Shown: positions 48,525 through 58,974, counted from the first letter of the stretch. The stretch: 64,000 nt of DNA from an uncultured Clostridia bacterium (GCA_934278995.1 CAKQWM010000005.1:1-64000); one strand, 5' to 3'. The notes: generated by a model not told the origin, from the letters alone. Program-made: numbers and translations.

Positions 48525-49565
48525 ATGTTGAAACTTCCCAAAAATGCTAAAGTAGTAGAAAAATTCAAATACGTTCTCATTCTTTTCGTTGCCGTCGTAA
48601 TTGCCGGTATAGTTTTCGGTGTGGTAAGAGTCGCAAATAACGACACTTTCTTAAACTTCGGTATAGACTTCACCGGCGGCGCGACCATACAGATCACCGC
48701 CGACGAGCAGATGAGCGAGGACAATCAGAAAAAGTTGACCGAGTTTATCGAAAAAGACGGTTACAGGGTTAACGGGCAAATTCAGGAAACCAACGCTTCC
48801 GAAGGTTATATTTACGAACTCCGTTTAAGTTACGAACGTTACGGTAAGACCATTACCGACGAAGTCGGCTTCATGAAAGAAATCTTTGAAAGCGGAAACG
48901 ATAAAGACCTTTGCGGAAGATTGTTGACTTACGCCAACGACGATTTGCATTTAGGTCTTGGCGAAGACAGCGTTAAAGCGTACGCGGTAGGTCAGACGGC
49001 AAGCGATTCGCTTATCAAGTCCGCAATCTGGGCAATCGTCGTCGCAATCGCGGTAATGCTTATTTATATCGTTATAAGGTTTACTTTCAGCAGCGCTTTG
49101 GCTGCCGTTTGTGCGCTTGCTCACGACGTAATAGTGATGATAGCGTTGATGTCTATATTCAATATTACCATCAACTCTACCTTTATCGCGGCGGTTATAA
49201 CCATTATCGGTTATTCTATCAACGCAACCATCGTTATTTTCGACCGCGTAAGGGCAAAATTGAAACTGACCACTTCGGCGGAACTTACCAATACTCAGAT
49301 TGCAAACGAATCGATAATGAGTACGCTTACCGTTACGGTCTTATCCACGCTTACCACCCTTATAATGGTAGTTTTCCTCGTAATATTGAGTGTTACCGAT
49401 ATTCAGGAATTCATTCTTCCCATTATCTTCGGTCTGGTTGCGGGCGCCGTTTCTTCGACTATGGTTGCTCCCGCTTTGTGGGTTCAATTCAGAAAGATCG
49501 GCAAAAAAGCAAAAACCAATAAAAAAGCGGTTTCCGGCGGAGTTGCGCGGAAAGAAAATTCCTGA
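48525..49565 (+). CDS. secF: Protein translocase subunit SecF
   Basis: 346 residues, six membrane helices. Features: NFGIDFTGGATIQI, the short extracytoplasmic domain, and ITIIGYSINATIVIFDRVRAKL. Starts 2 bases after the secD stop with a GGAGG site inside the end of secD, so the two are coupled and made in equal amounts. The final ~25 residues are lysine-rich and cytosolic. Confidence 0.96.
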   Translation: MLKLPKNAKVVEKFKYVLILFVAVVIAGIVFGVVRVANNDTFLNFGIDFTGGATIQITADEQMSEDNQKKLTEFIEKDGYRVNGQIQETNASEGYIYELRLSYERYGKTITDEVGFMKEIFESGNDKDLCGRLLTYANDDLHLGLGEDSVKAYAVGQTASDSLIKSAIWAIVVAIAVMLIYIVIRFTFSSALAAVCALAHDVIVMIALMSIFNITINSTFIAAVITIIGYSINATIVIFDRVRAKLKLTTSAELTNTQIANESIMSTLTVTVLSTLTTLIMVVFLVILSVTDIQEFILPIIFGLVAGAVSSTMVAPALWVQFRKIGKKAKTNKKAVSGGVARKENS

Positions 49566-49581
49566 TTGAAACAATATATCT

Positions 49582-49618
49582 CGGCGGGCGGGTTTGTATT
49601 CGTCCGCCGTATTTTCTT
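49582..49618 (+). terminator. Terminator after secF
   Basis: CGGCGGGCG (49582-49590) / CGTCCGCCG (49601-49609), one mismatch, then TATTTTCTTT. Confidence 0.75.
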
Positions 49619-49687
49619 TAATTTTTATCAAACCGTATCGGCAGTATCTAAATAAAAACATTTTCGACTTGAAAGGGAAGGCGAACC

Positions 49688-51979
49688 ATGAAATTTCGTA
49701 TAGATAACCTTAACGACAACTTAATACGTGAAATTTCCGAGCGGTTCAATCTTTTTCCCGAGACCGCGGCGATACTTGTCAGTCGAGGAATCGTCGATGA
49801 CGAAGACGTAAAATATTATCTCAACCCCGGAAAACATCACTTTATAGATCCTTATAAACTAAAAGGAGTCAAAGAGGCTGTCGAAAGAATTAAAAAAGCC
49901 AAAGAGGATTCCGAGTCTGTAGTAATTTACGGCGATTATGACGCCGACGGTATCTGCGCTACGGCTATAATGTATCTTGCCCTTCGTGATTACGGTATTA
50001 ACGCCGCGCCGTTCGTGCCTGAAAGGACGAGCGGTTACGGGTTATCGACGGAAAATATCGATTTTGTTATGGAAAAATACCTGCCGGGGCTTGTTATCAC
50101 CGTCGATTGCGGAATAAGCGGATACGACGAGGTCGAATATCTCAAGGATTTAGCCGTTGACGTAATAGTAACCGATCATCACGAACTTCCGGACGTTCTT
50201 CCCGATACTCTTTCGATAAATTGCAAAATCCCGTCCGAATACGGTTTTGACGGATTATGCGGGGCGGGCGTGGCGTTTAAAATCGCATGCGCGCTCATAG
50301 GAGAAAGAGCGTACAAATATCTCGATTTTGCCGCCATAGCGACCATTGCCGACAGTATGCCGCTCGTAAGCGAAAATCGTGATATAGTTTTTGAAGGGGT
50401 AAATCTTATTAAGCAGGGGAATTGTTCTCCCGCCGTAAAAGAACTTATCGCAATATCGAATTTAAGGGAAATCACTTCCACAAACTTAGCCTACGTGCTG
50501 GCTCCGCGAATCAACGCCGCCGGCAGAATGGGCGATGCGGATTCCGCTTTAAAGTTGATGATTTCGTCCGATAACGGGCTTATAGAGCAACTTTGCTTAA
50601 AACTTAACGCATATAATCAGTCAAGACAGACCGAGTGCGAAAACTTATATAAAAGCGCCAGAGATAAACTCGTCAAAACTTCTTACGATAAAAAAATAAT
50701 CATAATGCAAGACGATAGTTGGAACGGAGGGCTGGTCGGAATAATAGCGTCCAAACTCGTGGAAGAGTTTTCCCGCCCCGTAATACTTTTCGTCAACAAT
50801 AACGGTAAACTTCACGGTTCGGCAAGATCGATCGAGGCTATAAACATTTTCGAGGCTATTTCCGCGTGCAAGGAATATCTTTCCGACTTCGGCGGACACG
50901 CGCAGGCTGCCGGTATAACGTGCGACGCGGAAAACTATCCCAAGTTTAAAACAGCGCTTGAAAATTACGTTAACGAAAAATATTCTTACGATTGTTTCAA
51001 ACCCGAAAAGTTTGCGGATATTCTGATTACCGATAAATTTTCTCTTAAACTCGCAAAAGAATTGAATCGTCTGGAACCTTTCGGCACCGCTAACAGGCGT
51101 CCCGTGTTTGCCGTATCGACGCGTAACACGAAATCTGCGCCCATTAAAGTAGGTTCACCGCATTTATCGATTCATACCGATTATATAGAAATGCTTTATT
51201 TCAACGCGTCGGACAGTCGTCCCATGCTTGATTTGCCGTTTGAAAAACATATTATTTTCGAATCTAACGTTTCCGTTTTCAACAAACAGGAATCTTTAAA
51301 AGGTTACGTTAAAGAAGTCGAATACGTCATCGCAAAAACTCCGGGAACCAAACTATGCGGTTTCAGGGAAAGCCTGCTTACAGCCCTTAACGATAACGAC
51401 GATTATCTGTATATATCCGACGAAATGACCGAAAAAGTCGTTTCGGACACGCTTTTAAGCAACTACGGTACCATTTACGTTTGTTATAACGTAGATACTC
51501 TCGACCATTTCGACACGTTGGAAAAAACCGACAGATATTTATATAAAACCGCGGGTAAAAATCTCGTAAACAACGTAGTGGTCGCATTGAAAGAAGAACC
51601 TTTCGTAGGTTACAAAAAAATTGTCTATCTCGACAGACCGTTAGGTAACGTCAATTATTATAAAGACGTAACCGAAACTTTAATCAATCGGCAAAGACGC
51701 GCTTTTAAGTACGAAGAACTCGACGTTTCCAAAGATACTTTTACGGAAATGTTCCGTCGTCTTGTCAAGTATAATCGCGCTCCGGCGGAAAACTCGATTG
51801 ATTTTGTTAAAAATTGCGATATCGGTTACGATAAATATCAAACCGTATTCGTTCTTGAAGTTTTCATAGAACTCGGTATATTTGCCTTTATCAACGGAGA
51901 ATTAAGATATAACCAGAACGTAAAAAGTAGTCTTGACGCTTCCAGAATTTATACGGAAGTGGTAAAATTGCACAATTAG
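49688..51979 (+). CDS. recJ: Single-stranded-DNA-specific exonuclease RecJ
   Basis: 763 residues. DHH-family 5'-3' exonuclease in recombination and mismatch repair. Motifs: VIYGDYDADGICATAI, VTVDCG, TDHHELP, and the DHHA1 domain with HGSARS and GGHAQAAG. An OB-fold domain follows, and a C-terminal ~200-residue extension (from about 560) is as in Firmicute RecJ. AAGGGAAGG ribosome region. rel starts 3 bases after the stop. Confidence 0.95.
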   Translation: MKFRIDNLNDNLIREISERFNLFPETAAILVSRGIVDDEDVKYYLNPGKHHFIDPYKLKGVKEAVERIKKAKEDSESVVIYGDYDADGICATAIMYLALRDYGINAAPFVPERTSGYGLSTENIDFVMEKYLPGLVITVDCGISGYDEVEYLKDLAVDVIVTDHHELPDVLPDTLSINCKIPSEYGFDGLCGAGVAFKIACALIGERAYKYLDFAAIATIADSMPLVSENRDIVFEGVNLIKQGNCSPAVKELIAISNLREITSTNLAYVLAPRINAAGRMGDADSALKLMISSDNGLIEQLCLKLNAYNQSRQTECENLYKSARDKLVKTSYDKKIIIMQDDSWNGGLVGIIASKLVEEFSRPVILFVNNNGKLHGSARSIEAINIFEAISACKEYLSDFGGHAQAAGITCDAENYPKFKTALENYVNEKYSYDCFKPEKFADILITDKFSLKLAKELNRLEPFGTANRRPVFAVSTRNTKSAPIKVGSPHLSIHTDYIEMLYFNASDSRPMLDLPFEKHIIFESNVSVFNKQESLKGYVKEVEYVIAKTPGTKLCGFRESLLTALNDNDDYLYISDEMTEKVVSDTLLSNYGTIYVCYNVDTLDHFDTLEKTDRYLYKTAGKNLVNNVVVALKEEPFVGYKKIVYLDRPLGNVNYYKDVTETLINRQRRAFKYEELDVSKDTFTEMFRRLVKYNRAPAENSIDFVKNCDIGYDKYQTVFVLEVFIELGIFAFINGELRYNQNVKSSLDASRIYTEVVKLHN

Positions 51980-51982
51980 CCT

Positions 51983-54133
51983 ATGTACGAAAACGAAATT
52001 ATAGAGCAAATTAAAGAAACGTATCCGGAAAACGAAAGCCAGATTATTGTCAAAGCCTTTTATTTTGCGAAAAACGCGCATAACGGGCAGAAACGGGCGT
52101 CCGGCGAAGAATACTTTATTCATCCTTGCGCCGTTTCTAAAATCCTTATCGACCTCGGCATGGATTTCAGTACAATTTGCGCCGCGTTTTTACACGATAC
52201 CATTGAAGACACCTCGGTTTCCGAAGGTGATATTTCGCGTGAGTTCGGCAATGAAATACTTACCCTCGTACAAGGCGTAACTAAACTCGAAAAAATCGAA
52301 TTTAAGTCAAAAAAAGAAGAACAAGCCGAAAATTTTAAAAAGATTTTCGTGTCCATGGCAAACGATATAAGGGTGATAATCATTAAACTTGCGGATAGAT
52401 TGCATAATATGCGGTCGCTTAATTTTTTATCGAAAACCCGCCAGATTGCCATGGCTAACGAAACGCTCGATATTTACGCTCCGCTTGCGGGAAGGCTCGG
52501 TATCTCGAACATCAAATGCGAACTCGAGGATTTATGTTTGAAGTATCTCGATCCCGACGCTTACGAATATCTCGAAAATAACGTAAATAACCGCGTAGAG
52601 GAAAAACAGAAATTTTTAGACGAAACTATAAACGAGATTAAAGAAATTTTGGTTTCGTCCGACATAAAAGGCGAGGTTATCGGCAGAAGAAAACACTTTT
52701 ATTCAATCTATAAAAAGATGAAAAACCAAGGAAAAACGCTTGATCAGATTTACGATCTTAGCGCCATCAGGGTAATTGTCGAAACGGTTGACGAGTGTTA
52801 TGAAATTTTAGGTAAAATCCATAAAAAATGGGCGCCGATACCGGGGAGAATCAAAGATTACATCGCTATTCCCAAGCCTAATCTTTATCAGAGTCTGCAT
52901 ACGACCGTCGTTACCGATTTCGGTCAGATTTTTGAAATTCAGATACGAACTTTCGAAATGCACAAAACAGCCGAATACGGTATCGCGGCGCATTGGAAGT
53001 ACAAAGAGAACAAAGCCGACGAAGACAGTTTCGATAAAAAACTTTCCTGGATAAGGGAGGTTATGGAATGGCAACCGGGCGTCAAATCAACCGAGTTTGT
53101 CGAATCTTTAAAAGGCGATATTTACGACCTCGAAGTCCTCGTTTTTACGCCTAAGGGCGAAGTAGTCAGTTTATCCAAAGGCGCAACGCCTATCGATTAC
53201 GCTTACAAAATTCATACCGAAGTAGGCAATAAATGCGTCGGAGCAAAGGTTAACGGTAAGATTGTACCGCTAAACTCTAATTTGCAGACAGGCGATATTG
53301 TTGAAATTATTACGAATAAAAATTCAAAAGGTCCTTCGTGGGACTGGCTGAAAATCGCTAATTCCACCTCTACGCGCGCAAAAATAAAACAGTTTTTTAA
53401 ACGCACGATGGTCGATGAGCATATCAAAATCGGTAAATCCATGCTCGAGGCTCAGGCGAAAAGCAAAGGTTACGCCTTTTCGGCGTTGCTTACGAACGCC
53501 ACTTTTGAAAGAGTGTCGGAAAAACTTAATTTTAACACGATTGACGAAATGTACGCCGCCGTCGGTTGCGGAGCCGTTTCGCCTCAACAGGTAATTTACA
53601 AATTTATAGACGTCGAAAAGAAGGCAACGCCTCTCGTTTCCGACAAAATTCCGTCAAAGGATCTGCTTACTCAAAAACGTTCGCACATGAGCGGCGACGT
53701 AACGATAAAAGGCGTTGACGGGCTGTTGATACGTTTCGCAGGTTGTTGCAATCCCGTTCCGGGCGATAACATCATAGGCTTTGTTTCGAGGGGAAGAGGC
53801 GTAACCGTCCACAGAGCGGACTGTCCTAATATGGAACACGAAGATCCCGACAGAATTTTACCCGCCGAATGGACGGGTAAATCGGGTGAAAGTTACGTCG
53901 TATCGCTGAAAGTCACCGCCACCGAAAAAGCCCCGCTTATGGCAATCGTATCGTCAAGTTGTCTGGCGCTCGGGTTATTCGTTCTTTCCTTTAACGGCAG
54001 AATCGATGCCAAAAATCATTTCTGTCTTGCCGATATGACCATAAGATTAAATAAAAAAGAAGATCTCGATATGCTCATCAAAAAACTTACCGATAACCCC
54101 GAAGTTTTAGACGCATATCGTACTATAGGTTAA
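51983..54133 (+). CDS. rel: Bifunctional (p)ppGpp synthetase/hydrolase Rel
   Basis: 716 residues; makes and degrades the alarmone (p)ppGpp. Domains in order: HD hydrolase with ...FLHDTIEDT... (about residues 70-78), synthetase with IYDLSAIRVIV and YQSLHTTVV, TGS (VFTPKGEVVSL to ITNK), a zinc-finger/helical part with CCNPVPGD, and a C-terminal ACT domain. The HD motif is intact, so both activities are expected. Tightly packed between recJ and the metallo-hydrolase (1-base gap). Confidence 0.96.
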   Translation: MYENEIIEQIKETYPENESQIIVKAFYFAKNAHNGQKRASGEEYFIHPCAVSKILIDLGMDFSTICAAFLHDTIEDTSVSEGDISREFGNEILTLVQGVTKLEKIEFKSKKEEQAENFKKIFVSMANDIRVIIIKLADRLHNMRSLNFLSKTRQIAMANETLDIYAPLAGRLGISNIKCELEDLCLKYLDPDAYEYLENNVNNRVEEKQKFLDETINEIKEILVSSDIKGEVIGRRKHFYSIYKKMKNQGKTLDQIYDLSAIRVIVETVDECYEILGKIHKKWAPIPGRIKDYIAIPKPNLYQSLHTTVVTDFGQIFEIQIRTFEMHKTAEYGIAAHWKYKENKADEDSFDKKLSWIREVMEWQPGVKSTEFVESLKGDIYDLEVLVFTPKGEVVSLSKGATPIDYAYKIHTEVGNKCVGAKVNGKIVPLNSNLQTGDIVEIITNKNSKGPSWDWLKIANSTSTRAKIKQFFKRTMVDEHIKIGKSMLEAQAKSKGYAFSALLTNATFERVSEKLNFNTIDEMYAAVGCGAVSPQQVIYKFIDVEKKATPLVSDKIPSKDLLTQKRSHMSGDVTIKGVDGLLIRFAGCCNPVPGDNIIGFVSRGRGVTVHRADCPNMEHEDPDRILPAEWTGKSGESYVVSLKVTATEKAPLMAIVSSSCLALGLFVLSFNGRIDAKNHFCLADMTIRLNKKEDLDMLIKKLTDNPEVLDAYRTIG

Positions 54134-54134
54134 T

Positions 54135-54770
54135 ATGAGAGTATTTAAAATTAAAAACGAACCGTTTGATTCATTTATGTATATCGTAACCGAGGACGAT
54201 AAAAATTGCCTGATAATCGACCTCGGGGCGGACTTTTCGGTTGCGGAAGAAGTTTTGAAAAGTGAAAATTTAAAACCCGTTGCCGTTTTATCGACGCATA
54301 ATCATTTCGATCACGTTTGCGGAGTAAAGAGCGCGAGGGATCGCAACATCCCCGTGTATATTTCGACTTCAGACGCCAAAGGGCTTGAATCCGAAGAGGG
54401 AACGCTCGCAGAATACGCAGGAGTAAGATATAACCCGATTTTCGATTATAAAACTTTCGACGAAGGCGAATACGACTTCGGAGGAATCAGGGTAAACGTT
54501 TTATCTACGCCCGGACACACCGAAGGTTCCGTCGTCTTTATTATAGAAGACGAAATGTTTTCAGGAGACACTTTGTTTTATCATACGGTAGGAAGAACCG
54601 ACCTTCCGGGTAGTAACGAAGACGATATGATTTGTTCGATTAACAGGCTTATAGCCCTATTTTCCGAGGAACAACTCAACTATACGGTGCATCCCGGACA
54701 CGGCAGAGATACGGACCTTTTAGAAGAATACATGCTTAATCCGTTTTATATTGAACATGCTGAATACTAA
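54135..54770 (+). CDS. Metallo-beta-lactamase-fold hydrolase (glyoxalase II-like)
   Basis: 211 residues. The dinuclear metal motif is THNHFDHVCG, with later ligands in STPGHTEGS, FSGDTLF and HPGHG. This is the small YcbL/GloB-like group, hydrolysing a thioester or similar; the substrate is unknown. It follows rel by one base and overlaps hemZ by up to 20 bases. The same neighbour order (rel, hydrolase, hemZ) is common in Clostridia. Confidence 0.88.
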   Translation: MRVFKIKNEPFDSFMYIVTEDDKNCLIIDLGADFSVAEEVLKSENLKPVAVLSTHNHFDHVCGVKSARDRNIPVYISTSDAKGLESEEGTLAEYAGVRYNPIFDYKTFDEGEYDFGGIRVNVLSTPGHTEGSVVFIIEDEMFSGDTLFYHTVGRTDLPGSNEDDMICSINRLIALFSEEQLNYTVHPGHGRDTDLLEEYMLNPFYIEHAEY

Positions 54771-56106
54771 TTATACTGAATTTTATCCGGATATAGAAGA
54801 AGTCGTAAAAGAGTTCGTTTCTTTCGACGGCGAAATTACGGTTAACGGAAAATTTAATTACGATACCTTTTCCGTTTCGGTTTCGATTGAAAACAGGTCT
54901 TACGAATACCTCTACGATTATAACCCTTCCGACAGTCGTGACGAAAAGCGTCTCAAAAAAAGATTTTTAAAATTAGCAGCCTACAAAGCGCTTTCTGATT
55001 TTACGGGTATAAAGTTACCCTGGGGCGCGCTGACGGGAATAAGACCTACTAAACTTGCTTATAAACAAGGCGATAGGTTTGAACGATTTTTCAAAGAAAT
55101 CATGCTCGTAAGCGATAAAAAAACCGAACTTATCGCAAAAATTTTGGAAACGCAAAAAGGGATTTACAGCGTTGATCCTGATAATTCCGACCTTTTTATT
55201 TCCGTTCCTTTCTGCCCGTCGAGATGCGCTTACTGCTCGTTCATTTCAAACGAAATTTCCAAAGAAAAGCGCATTAACGAGTATATAGACCGACTTTTGG
55301 ATGAAATCGACGCTTCAAAATCGCTTATAAAAAATTTAAGGGCGGTCTATATCGGAGGCGGTACGCCCGTTGCTTTAAGCGACGAACTTTTTTATAAACT
55401 TCTTTCAGGCTTAGGAAAACAGATGACCGAATATACCGTCGAAGCCGGTCGCCCCGACGCCATAAGCGAATTTAAACTGCAAACGATGAAAGATTTCGGC
55501 GTAACGCGCGTCTGCGTCAATCCGCAAACCTTTTCGGACAAGACTTTAAAACTTATCGGAAGAAAACATACGAGCAAAGACGTTATTGAAAAATACGAAC
55601 TCGTAAAGTCATACGGCTTTGACGTCAATATGGATTTGATTGCGGGGCTTTACGGCGAAACTAAAAACGACTTTGAAAATTCCCTTAAAACGGCTGTTTC
55701 TTTAAATCCCGAAAACATAACCGTTCACACACTTTGTTTAAAAAGCGGTTCAAAACTTAAAGAATCCACCGACAGATTATCCGACGGCGAAGTTTCCGAC
55801 ATGGTCGAATTTGCTCACGAATATCTTGCGACAAACGGTTATAATCCGTACTATTTATATCGTCAGAAATACATGGCGGGAAACCTTGAAAACACGGGAT
55901 ACGCCAAAAAGGGCAAGGAATGTATTTACAACGTCGATATAATGGAGGAAACCACCGATATTTTGGCAAACGGAGCAAACGCTGTTTCAAAAAGAGTTGA
56001 AAATCTTGAAAAAATAACCCGTATAGGCGCGCCGAAAAACACCGATGCCTACTTAAAGAGAGTAGATGAACTAATAGAACAAAAAAAATTGCTGTTTATG
56101 CGCTAA
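54757..56106 (+). CDS. hemZ: Coproporphyrinogen dehydrogenase HemZ (radical SAM)
   Basis: 449 residues from the ATG at 54757; a TTG at 54751 in the same frame is also possible. Radical-SAM enzyme of the HemN/HemZ group. The iron-sulfur cluster motif is CPSRCAYCSF (CxxxCxxC), followed by VYIGGGTPVAL. An N-terminal ~150-residue region characteristic of HemZ precedes it (LPWGALTGIRPTKLAY). The true substrate in anaerobes may not be coproporphyrinogen; no other haem gene is nearby. Overlaps the preceding gene. Confidence 0.88.
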   Translation: MLNTNYTEFYPDIEEVVKEFVSFDGEITVNGKFNYDTFSVSVSIENRSYEYLYDYNPSDSRDEKRLKKRFLKLAAYKALSDFTGIKLPWGALTGIRPTKLAYKQGDRFERFFKEIMLVSDKKTELIAKILETQKGIYSVDPDNSDLFISVPFCPSRCAYCSFISNEISKEKRINEYIDRLLDEIDASKSLIKNLRAVYIGGGTPVALSDELFYKLLSGLGKQMTEYTVEAGRPDAISEFKLQTMKDFGVTRVCVNPQTFSDKTLKLIGRKHTSKDVIEKYELVKSYGFDVNMDLIAGLYGETKNDFENSLKTAVSLNPENITVHTLCLKSGSKLKESTDRLSDGEVSDMVEFAHEYLATNGYNPYYLYRQKYMAGNLENTGYAKKGKECIYNVDIMEETTDILANGANAVSKRVENLEKITRIGAPKNTDAYLKRVDELIEQKKLLFMR

Positions 56107-56121
56107 TCGGGTTTAAAACTG

Positions 56122-56150
56122 TTTACAAAAGACGAATTATTTGTTAATAT
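56122..56150 (+). promoter_or_regulatory. Promoter of rpsO
   Basis: TTTACA (56122-56127), 17-base spacer, TAATAT (56145-56150). Confidence 0.65.
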
Positions 56151-56236
56151 ATTAGAGTACTTTGACTTAGGCGTTCGATTTTCTTCGGTCGGCGTCTCGG
56201 TTTAAAGCGAATTTATAATTTCCAAGGAGTAAAAAA

Positions 56237-56500
56237 ATGGAAAAAGAAGTAAAAACAAATCTCATCAAAGAATACGGCGTTCATGAAAACGACACCGGTT
56301 CGGTTGAAGTACAAGTCGCTCTTTTAACGGCTCGTATCAATCATCTTAACGAACATTTGGCGTTAAACAAACACGACAACCATTCAAGACGCGGTCTGTT
56401 GAAAATGGTCGGTCGCAGAAAGGGTTTACTTGACTATCTCAAATCCAAAGATATCGAGAAGTACAGAGACCTTATCAAAAGACTTAATCTCAGAAAATAA
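56237..56500 (+). CDS. rpsO: 30S ribosomal protein S15
   Basis: 87 residues; motifs DTGSVEVQVALLTARINHLNEH and HSRRGLLKMVGRRKGLLDYL. Binds 16S rRNA early in 30S assembly. AAGGAG ribosome site. The roughly 80-base leader has a GC-rich hairpin-forming stretch that could be an S15 autoregulation site, not verified. pnp follows, the common bacterial order. Confidence 0.98.
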   Translation: MEKEVKTNLIKEYGVHENDTGSVEVQVALLTARINHLNEHLALNKHDNHSRRGLLKMVGRRKGLLDYLKSKDIEKYRDLIKRLNLRK

Positions 56501-56510
56501 GTTTAAGTGT

Positions 56511-56540
56511 GGGGGCAGTAGCGTATTGCCCCCGATTTTT
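56511..56540 (+). terminator. Terminator after rpsO
   Basis: GGGGGCA / TGCCCCC (56511-56517, 56527-56533) followed by GATTTTT. Confidence 0.85.
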
Positions 56541-56638
56541 CTATTCGACACCGCTTTTTTCCGTTTATACGCGTGGTTAAATAGCAGATATCGGAAACCG
56601 CGCGCGGCGTTCGTATATTTTCAATTCGTATATTTTGG

Positions 56639-56660
56639 CGAAGGACAAGCTTGTTCTTCG
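56639..56660 (+). promoter_or_regulatory. Hairpin in the pnp leader
   Basis: CGAAGGACAAG / CTTGTTCTTCG, a 22-base near-perfect inverted repeat (one G-T pair) 38 bases before pnp. In enterobacteria pnp mRNA is autoregulated through a 5' hairpin; a similar role is inference. Confidence 0.45.
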
Positions 56661-56698
56661 TTTCTATAAACAGAGTAAAGTAGTTATAAGGAGACGAC

Positions 56699-58834
56699 AT
56701 GTTAGAAAATCACAAGACATTTGAAACCGAAATCGGCGGTAGAAAAGTTACCGTTGACGTAGGTAAGTACGCGCAACAGGCAAACGGCTCGTGCATCGTA
56801 AAATGCGGCGAAACCATGGTTATGGTAAACGCAACGATGAGCGAAACCCCTCGTGAAGGTATGGATTTTTTCCCGCTTTCCGTGGATTACGAAGAAAAAA
56901 TGTACGCTATCGGCAAAATTCCCGGTAGTTTCAAGAGAAGGGAAGGCAGGGCGAGCGATAAAGCCATTTTGACTTCAAGGTTGATTGACAGACCTATAAG
57001 ACCTCTTTTCCCCAAAGGGCTGTTTAACGACGTAACGGTCGTAGCAACCGCGTTATCGGTAGATCCCGACATTGCCCCCGAACCTTTCGCAATGCTCGGC
57101 AGTTCTATTGCTCTTTCCATTTCGGACATACCTTTCCAAGGTCCTACCGGCGCCGTGGTAGTCGGCATGGTTGACGGCAAATACGTAATAAACCCAACCG
57201 TTTCCGAGAGGGAAAAATCCACCCTTGCTTTAAACCTTTCCGGCACGAAGGACGCTATCATGATGGTTGAAGCGGGCGCGAAGGAAATCGAAGACGAAGA
57301 AATGGTCGGCGCAATTTTATTCGGTCACGAAGAAATCAAAAAACAATGCGCTTTCGTTGAAGAAATCGTAAAAGCGTGCGGTAAGCCCAAGAGAGAAATG
57401 GAACTTTACCACGTTTCGGAAGAACTCGACCAAAAGGTGCGCGAATACGCTTCCGAAAAACTCGACTGGGCGCTTGATACTTTTGACAGATTTGAACGCC
57501 AAAACAGGCAGGACCAGGTCGAAAAAGAATGTATCGAACATTTCACCGCCGAAGATTATAACGGTTTCGACGCTTTGAACCTTTCCGAAGCCGACGTCGT
57601 CCGTCAGATCAAGGATTCCCTTTATTACATTACCAAAGAAAAAGTACGCGCTAAAATCACTAATGCAGGCGTTCGCCCCGACGGCAGAAAACTTACCGAA
57701 ATCAGACCTATCTGGTGCGAACACGGCATTTTACCGAGAGTTCACGGTTCGGCGGTATTTACCCGCGGTATGACGCAGGTTATGTCCACCTGTACGCTCG
57801 GCACGGTAGGCGATATACAAAAACTCGAAGGTCTTGACGACGAAGTCGAAAAACGTTATATGCACCACTATAACATGCCCGGTTACGCTTCAGGAGAAGC
57901 AAAACCCTTACGCGGTCCCGGTCGTCGCGAAATCGGTCACGGCGCTTTAGCCGAAAGATCGTTGGAACCCGTTATTCCTTCTTTGGAAGAATTTCCTTAC
58001 AGCATCCGCGTGGTATCCGAAGTATTGTCTTCAAACGGTTCTACTTCGCAGGCATCGGTTTGCGGTTCCACAATGGCTTTGATGGACGCAGGCGTTCCCA
58101 TTAAACGCCCCGTTGCGGGTATTGCGATGGGTTTAATCAAGGACGTTGAAAGCGGTAAAGTTTCCGTTATGAGCGATATTCAGGGCTTGGAGGACTTCCT
58201 CGGCGATATGGACTTCAAGGTTGCGGGTACCGTTAAAGGTATTACCGCCATTCAGATGGATATTAAAATCAAGGGTATAGACGAAACCGTTTTGCGTCAG
58301 GCTATAAAACAGGCTAACGAAGGAAGACATTTCATTCTCAATAAGATGCTTGAATGTATTCCCGAACCCAACAAAGAACTTTCCAGATACGCGCCCAAGA
58401 TTTTGACCTTTACCATCAATCCCGAAAAGATTAAAGACGTTATCGGAAGCGGCGGAAAGACCATCAACAAAATTATTGCCGAAACCGGCGCAAAAATCGA
58501 TATCAACGACGACGGTAGCGTATTCATCGCTTCTTACGGCGAAACCATCGAACCCGCCGAACGCGCCAAAGACATTATTATGTCTATCGCAAAAGACCTC
58601 GAAGTCGGCGATATGTTCTCGACCACCGTTGCAAGGATACTTCCCAAAGTGGGCGCTTTCTGCGAACTCACCCCGGGACACGACGGTATGATTCACATTT
58701 CCAAACTCGGAACCGACAGAAAAGTCAACTCGGTTGAAGACGTTTTATCGATAGGCGATAAGGTAAACGTTGAAATCATCAAAATAGGCGAAAAAGGTAT
58801 CGACCTTAAACTTTTATCGAAAGTCGAAGGCTAA
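56699..58834 (+). CDS. pnp: Polyribonucleotide nucleotidyltransferase (PNPase)
   Basis: 711 residues; phosphorolytic 3'-5' RNA degradation. Two RNase PH domains (~1-225 and ~315-550; GRREIGHGALAERSL in the second), KH domain with VIGSGGKTINKI, and S1 domain at the C-terminus (GMIHISKLG). The protein ends right after S1 (LLSKVEG) without the long charged tail of some homologues. AAGGAG ribosome site. Confidence 0.98.
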   Translation: MLENHKTFETEIGGRKVTVDVGKYAQQANGSCIVKCGETMVMVNATMSETPREGMDFFPLSVDYEEKMYAIGKIPGSFKRREGRASDKAILTSRLIDRPIRPLFPKGLFNDVTVVATALSVDPDIAPEPFAMLGSSIALSISDIPFQGPTGAVVVGMVDGKYVINPTVSEREKSTLALNLSGTKDAIMMVEAGAKEIEDEEMVGAILFGHEEIKKQCAFVEEIVKACGKPKREMELYHVSEELDQKVREYASEKLDWALDTFDRFERQNRQDQVEKECIEHFTAEDYNGFDALNLSEADVVRQIKDSLYYITKEKVRAKITNAGVRPDGRKLTEIRPIWCEHGILPRVHGSAVFTRGMTQVMSTCTLGTVGDIQKLEGLDDEVEKRYMHHYNMPGYASGEAKPLRGPGRREIGHGALAERSLEPVIPSLEEFPYSIRVVSEVLSSNGSTSQASVCGSTMALMDAGVPIKRPVAGIAMGLIKDVESGKVSVMSDIQGLEDFLGDMDFKVAGTVKGITAIQMDIKIKGIDETVLRQAIKQANEGRHFILNKMLECIPEPNKELSRYAPKILTFTINPEKIKDVIGSGGKTINKIIAETGAKIDINDDGSVFIASYGETIEPAERAKDIIMSIAKDLEVGDMFSTTVARILPKVGAFCELTPGHDGMIHISKLGTDRKVNSVEDVLSIGDKVNVEIIKIGEKGIDLKLLSKVEG

Positions 58835-58846
58835 ACCGTAAATTTA

Positions 58847-58888
58847 AAGGCTTACTTCCCGTATAGAGGGAGGCAAGCCTTTTTTTGT
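58847..58888 (+). terminator. Terminator after pnp
   Basis: AAGGCTT-(A)-CTTCCC arm pairs with GGGAG-(G)-CAAGCCTT, followed by TTTTT. Confidence 0.85.
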
Positions 58889-58946
58889 TTGTCTAATATA
58901 ATTTTTCCGTCTGCAAAATAAAAAAAATGAAATTTTCGCAAACCTA

Positions 58947-58974
58947 TTTACTTTGAAAGAAATTATGTTATAAT
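58947..58974 (+). promoter_or_regulatory. Promoter of the EEP-fold hydrolase gene
   Basis: TTTACT (58947-58952), 16-base spacer, TATAAT (58969-58974). Confidence 0.65.
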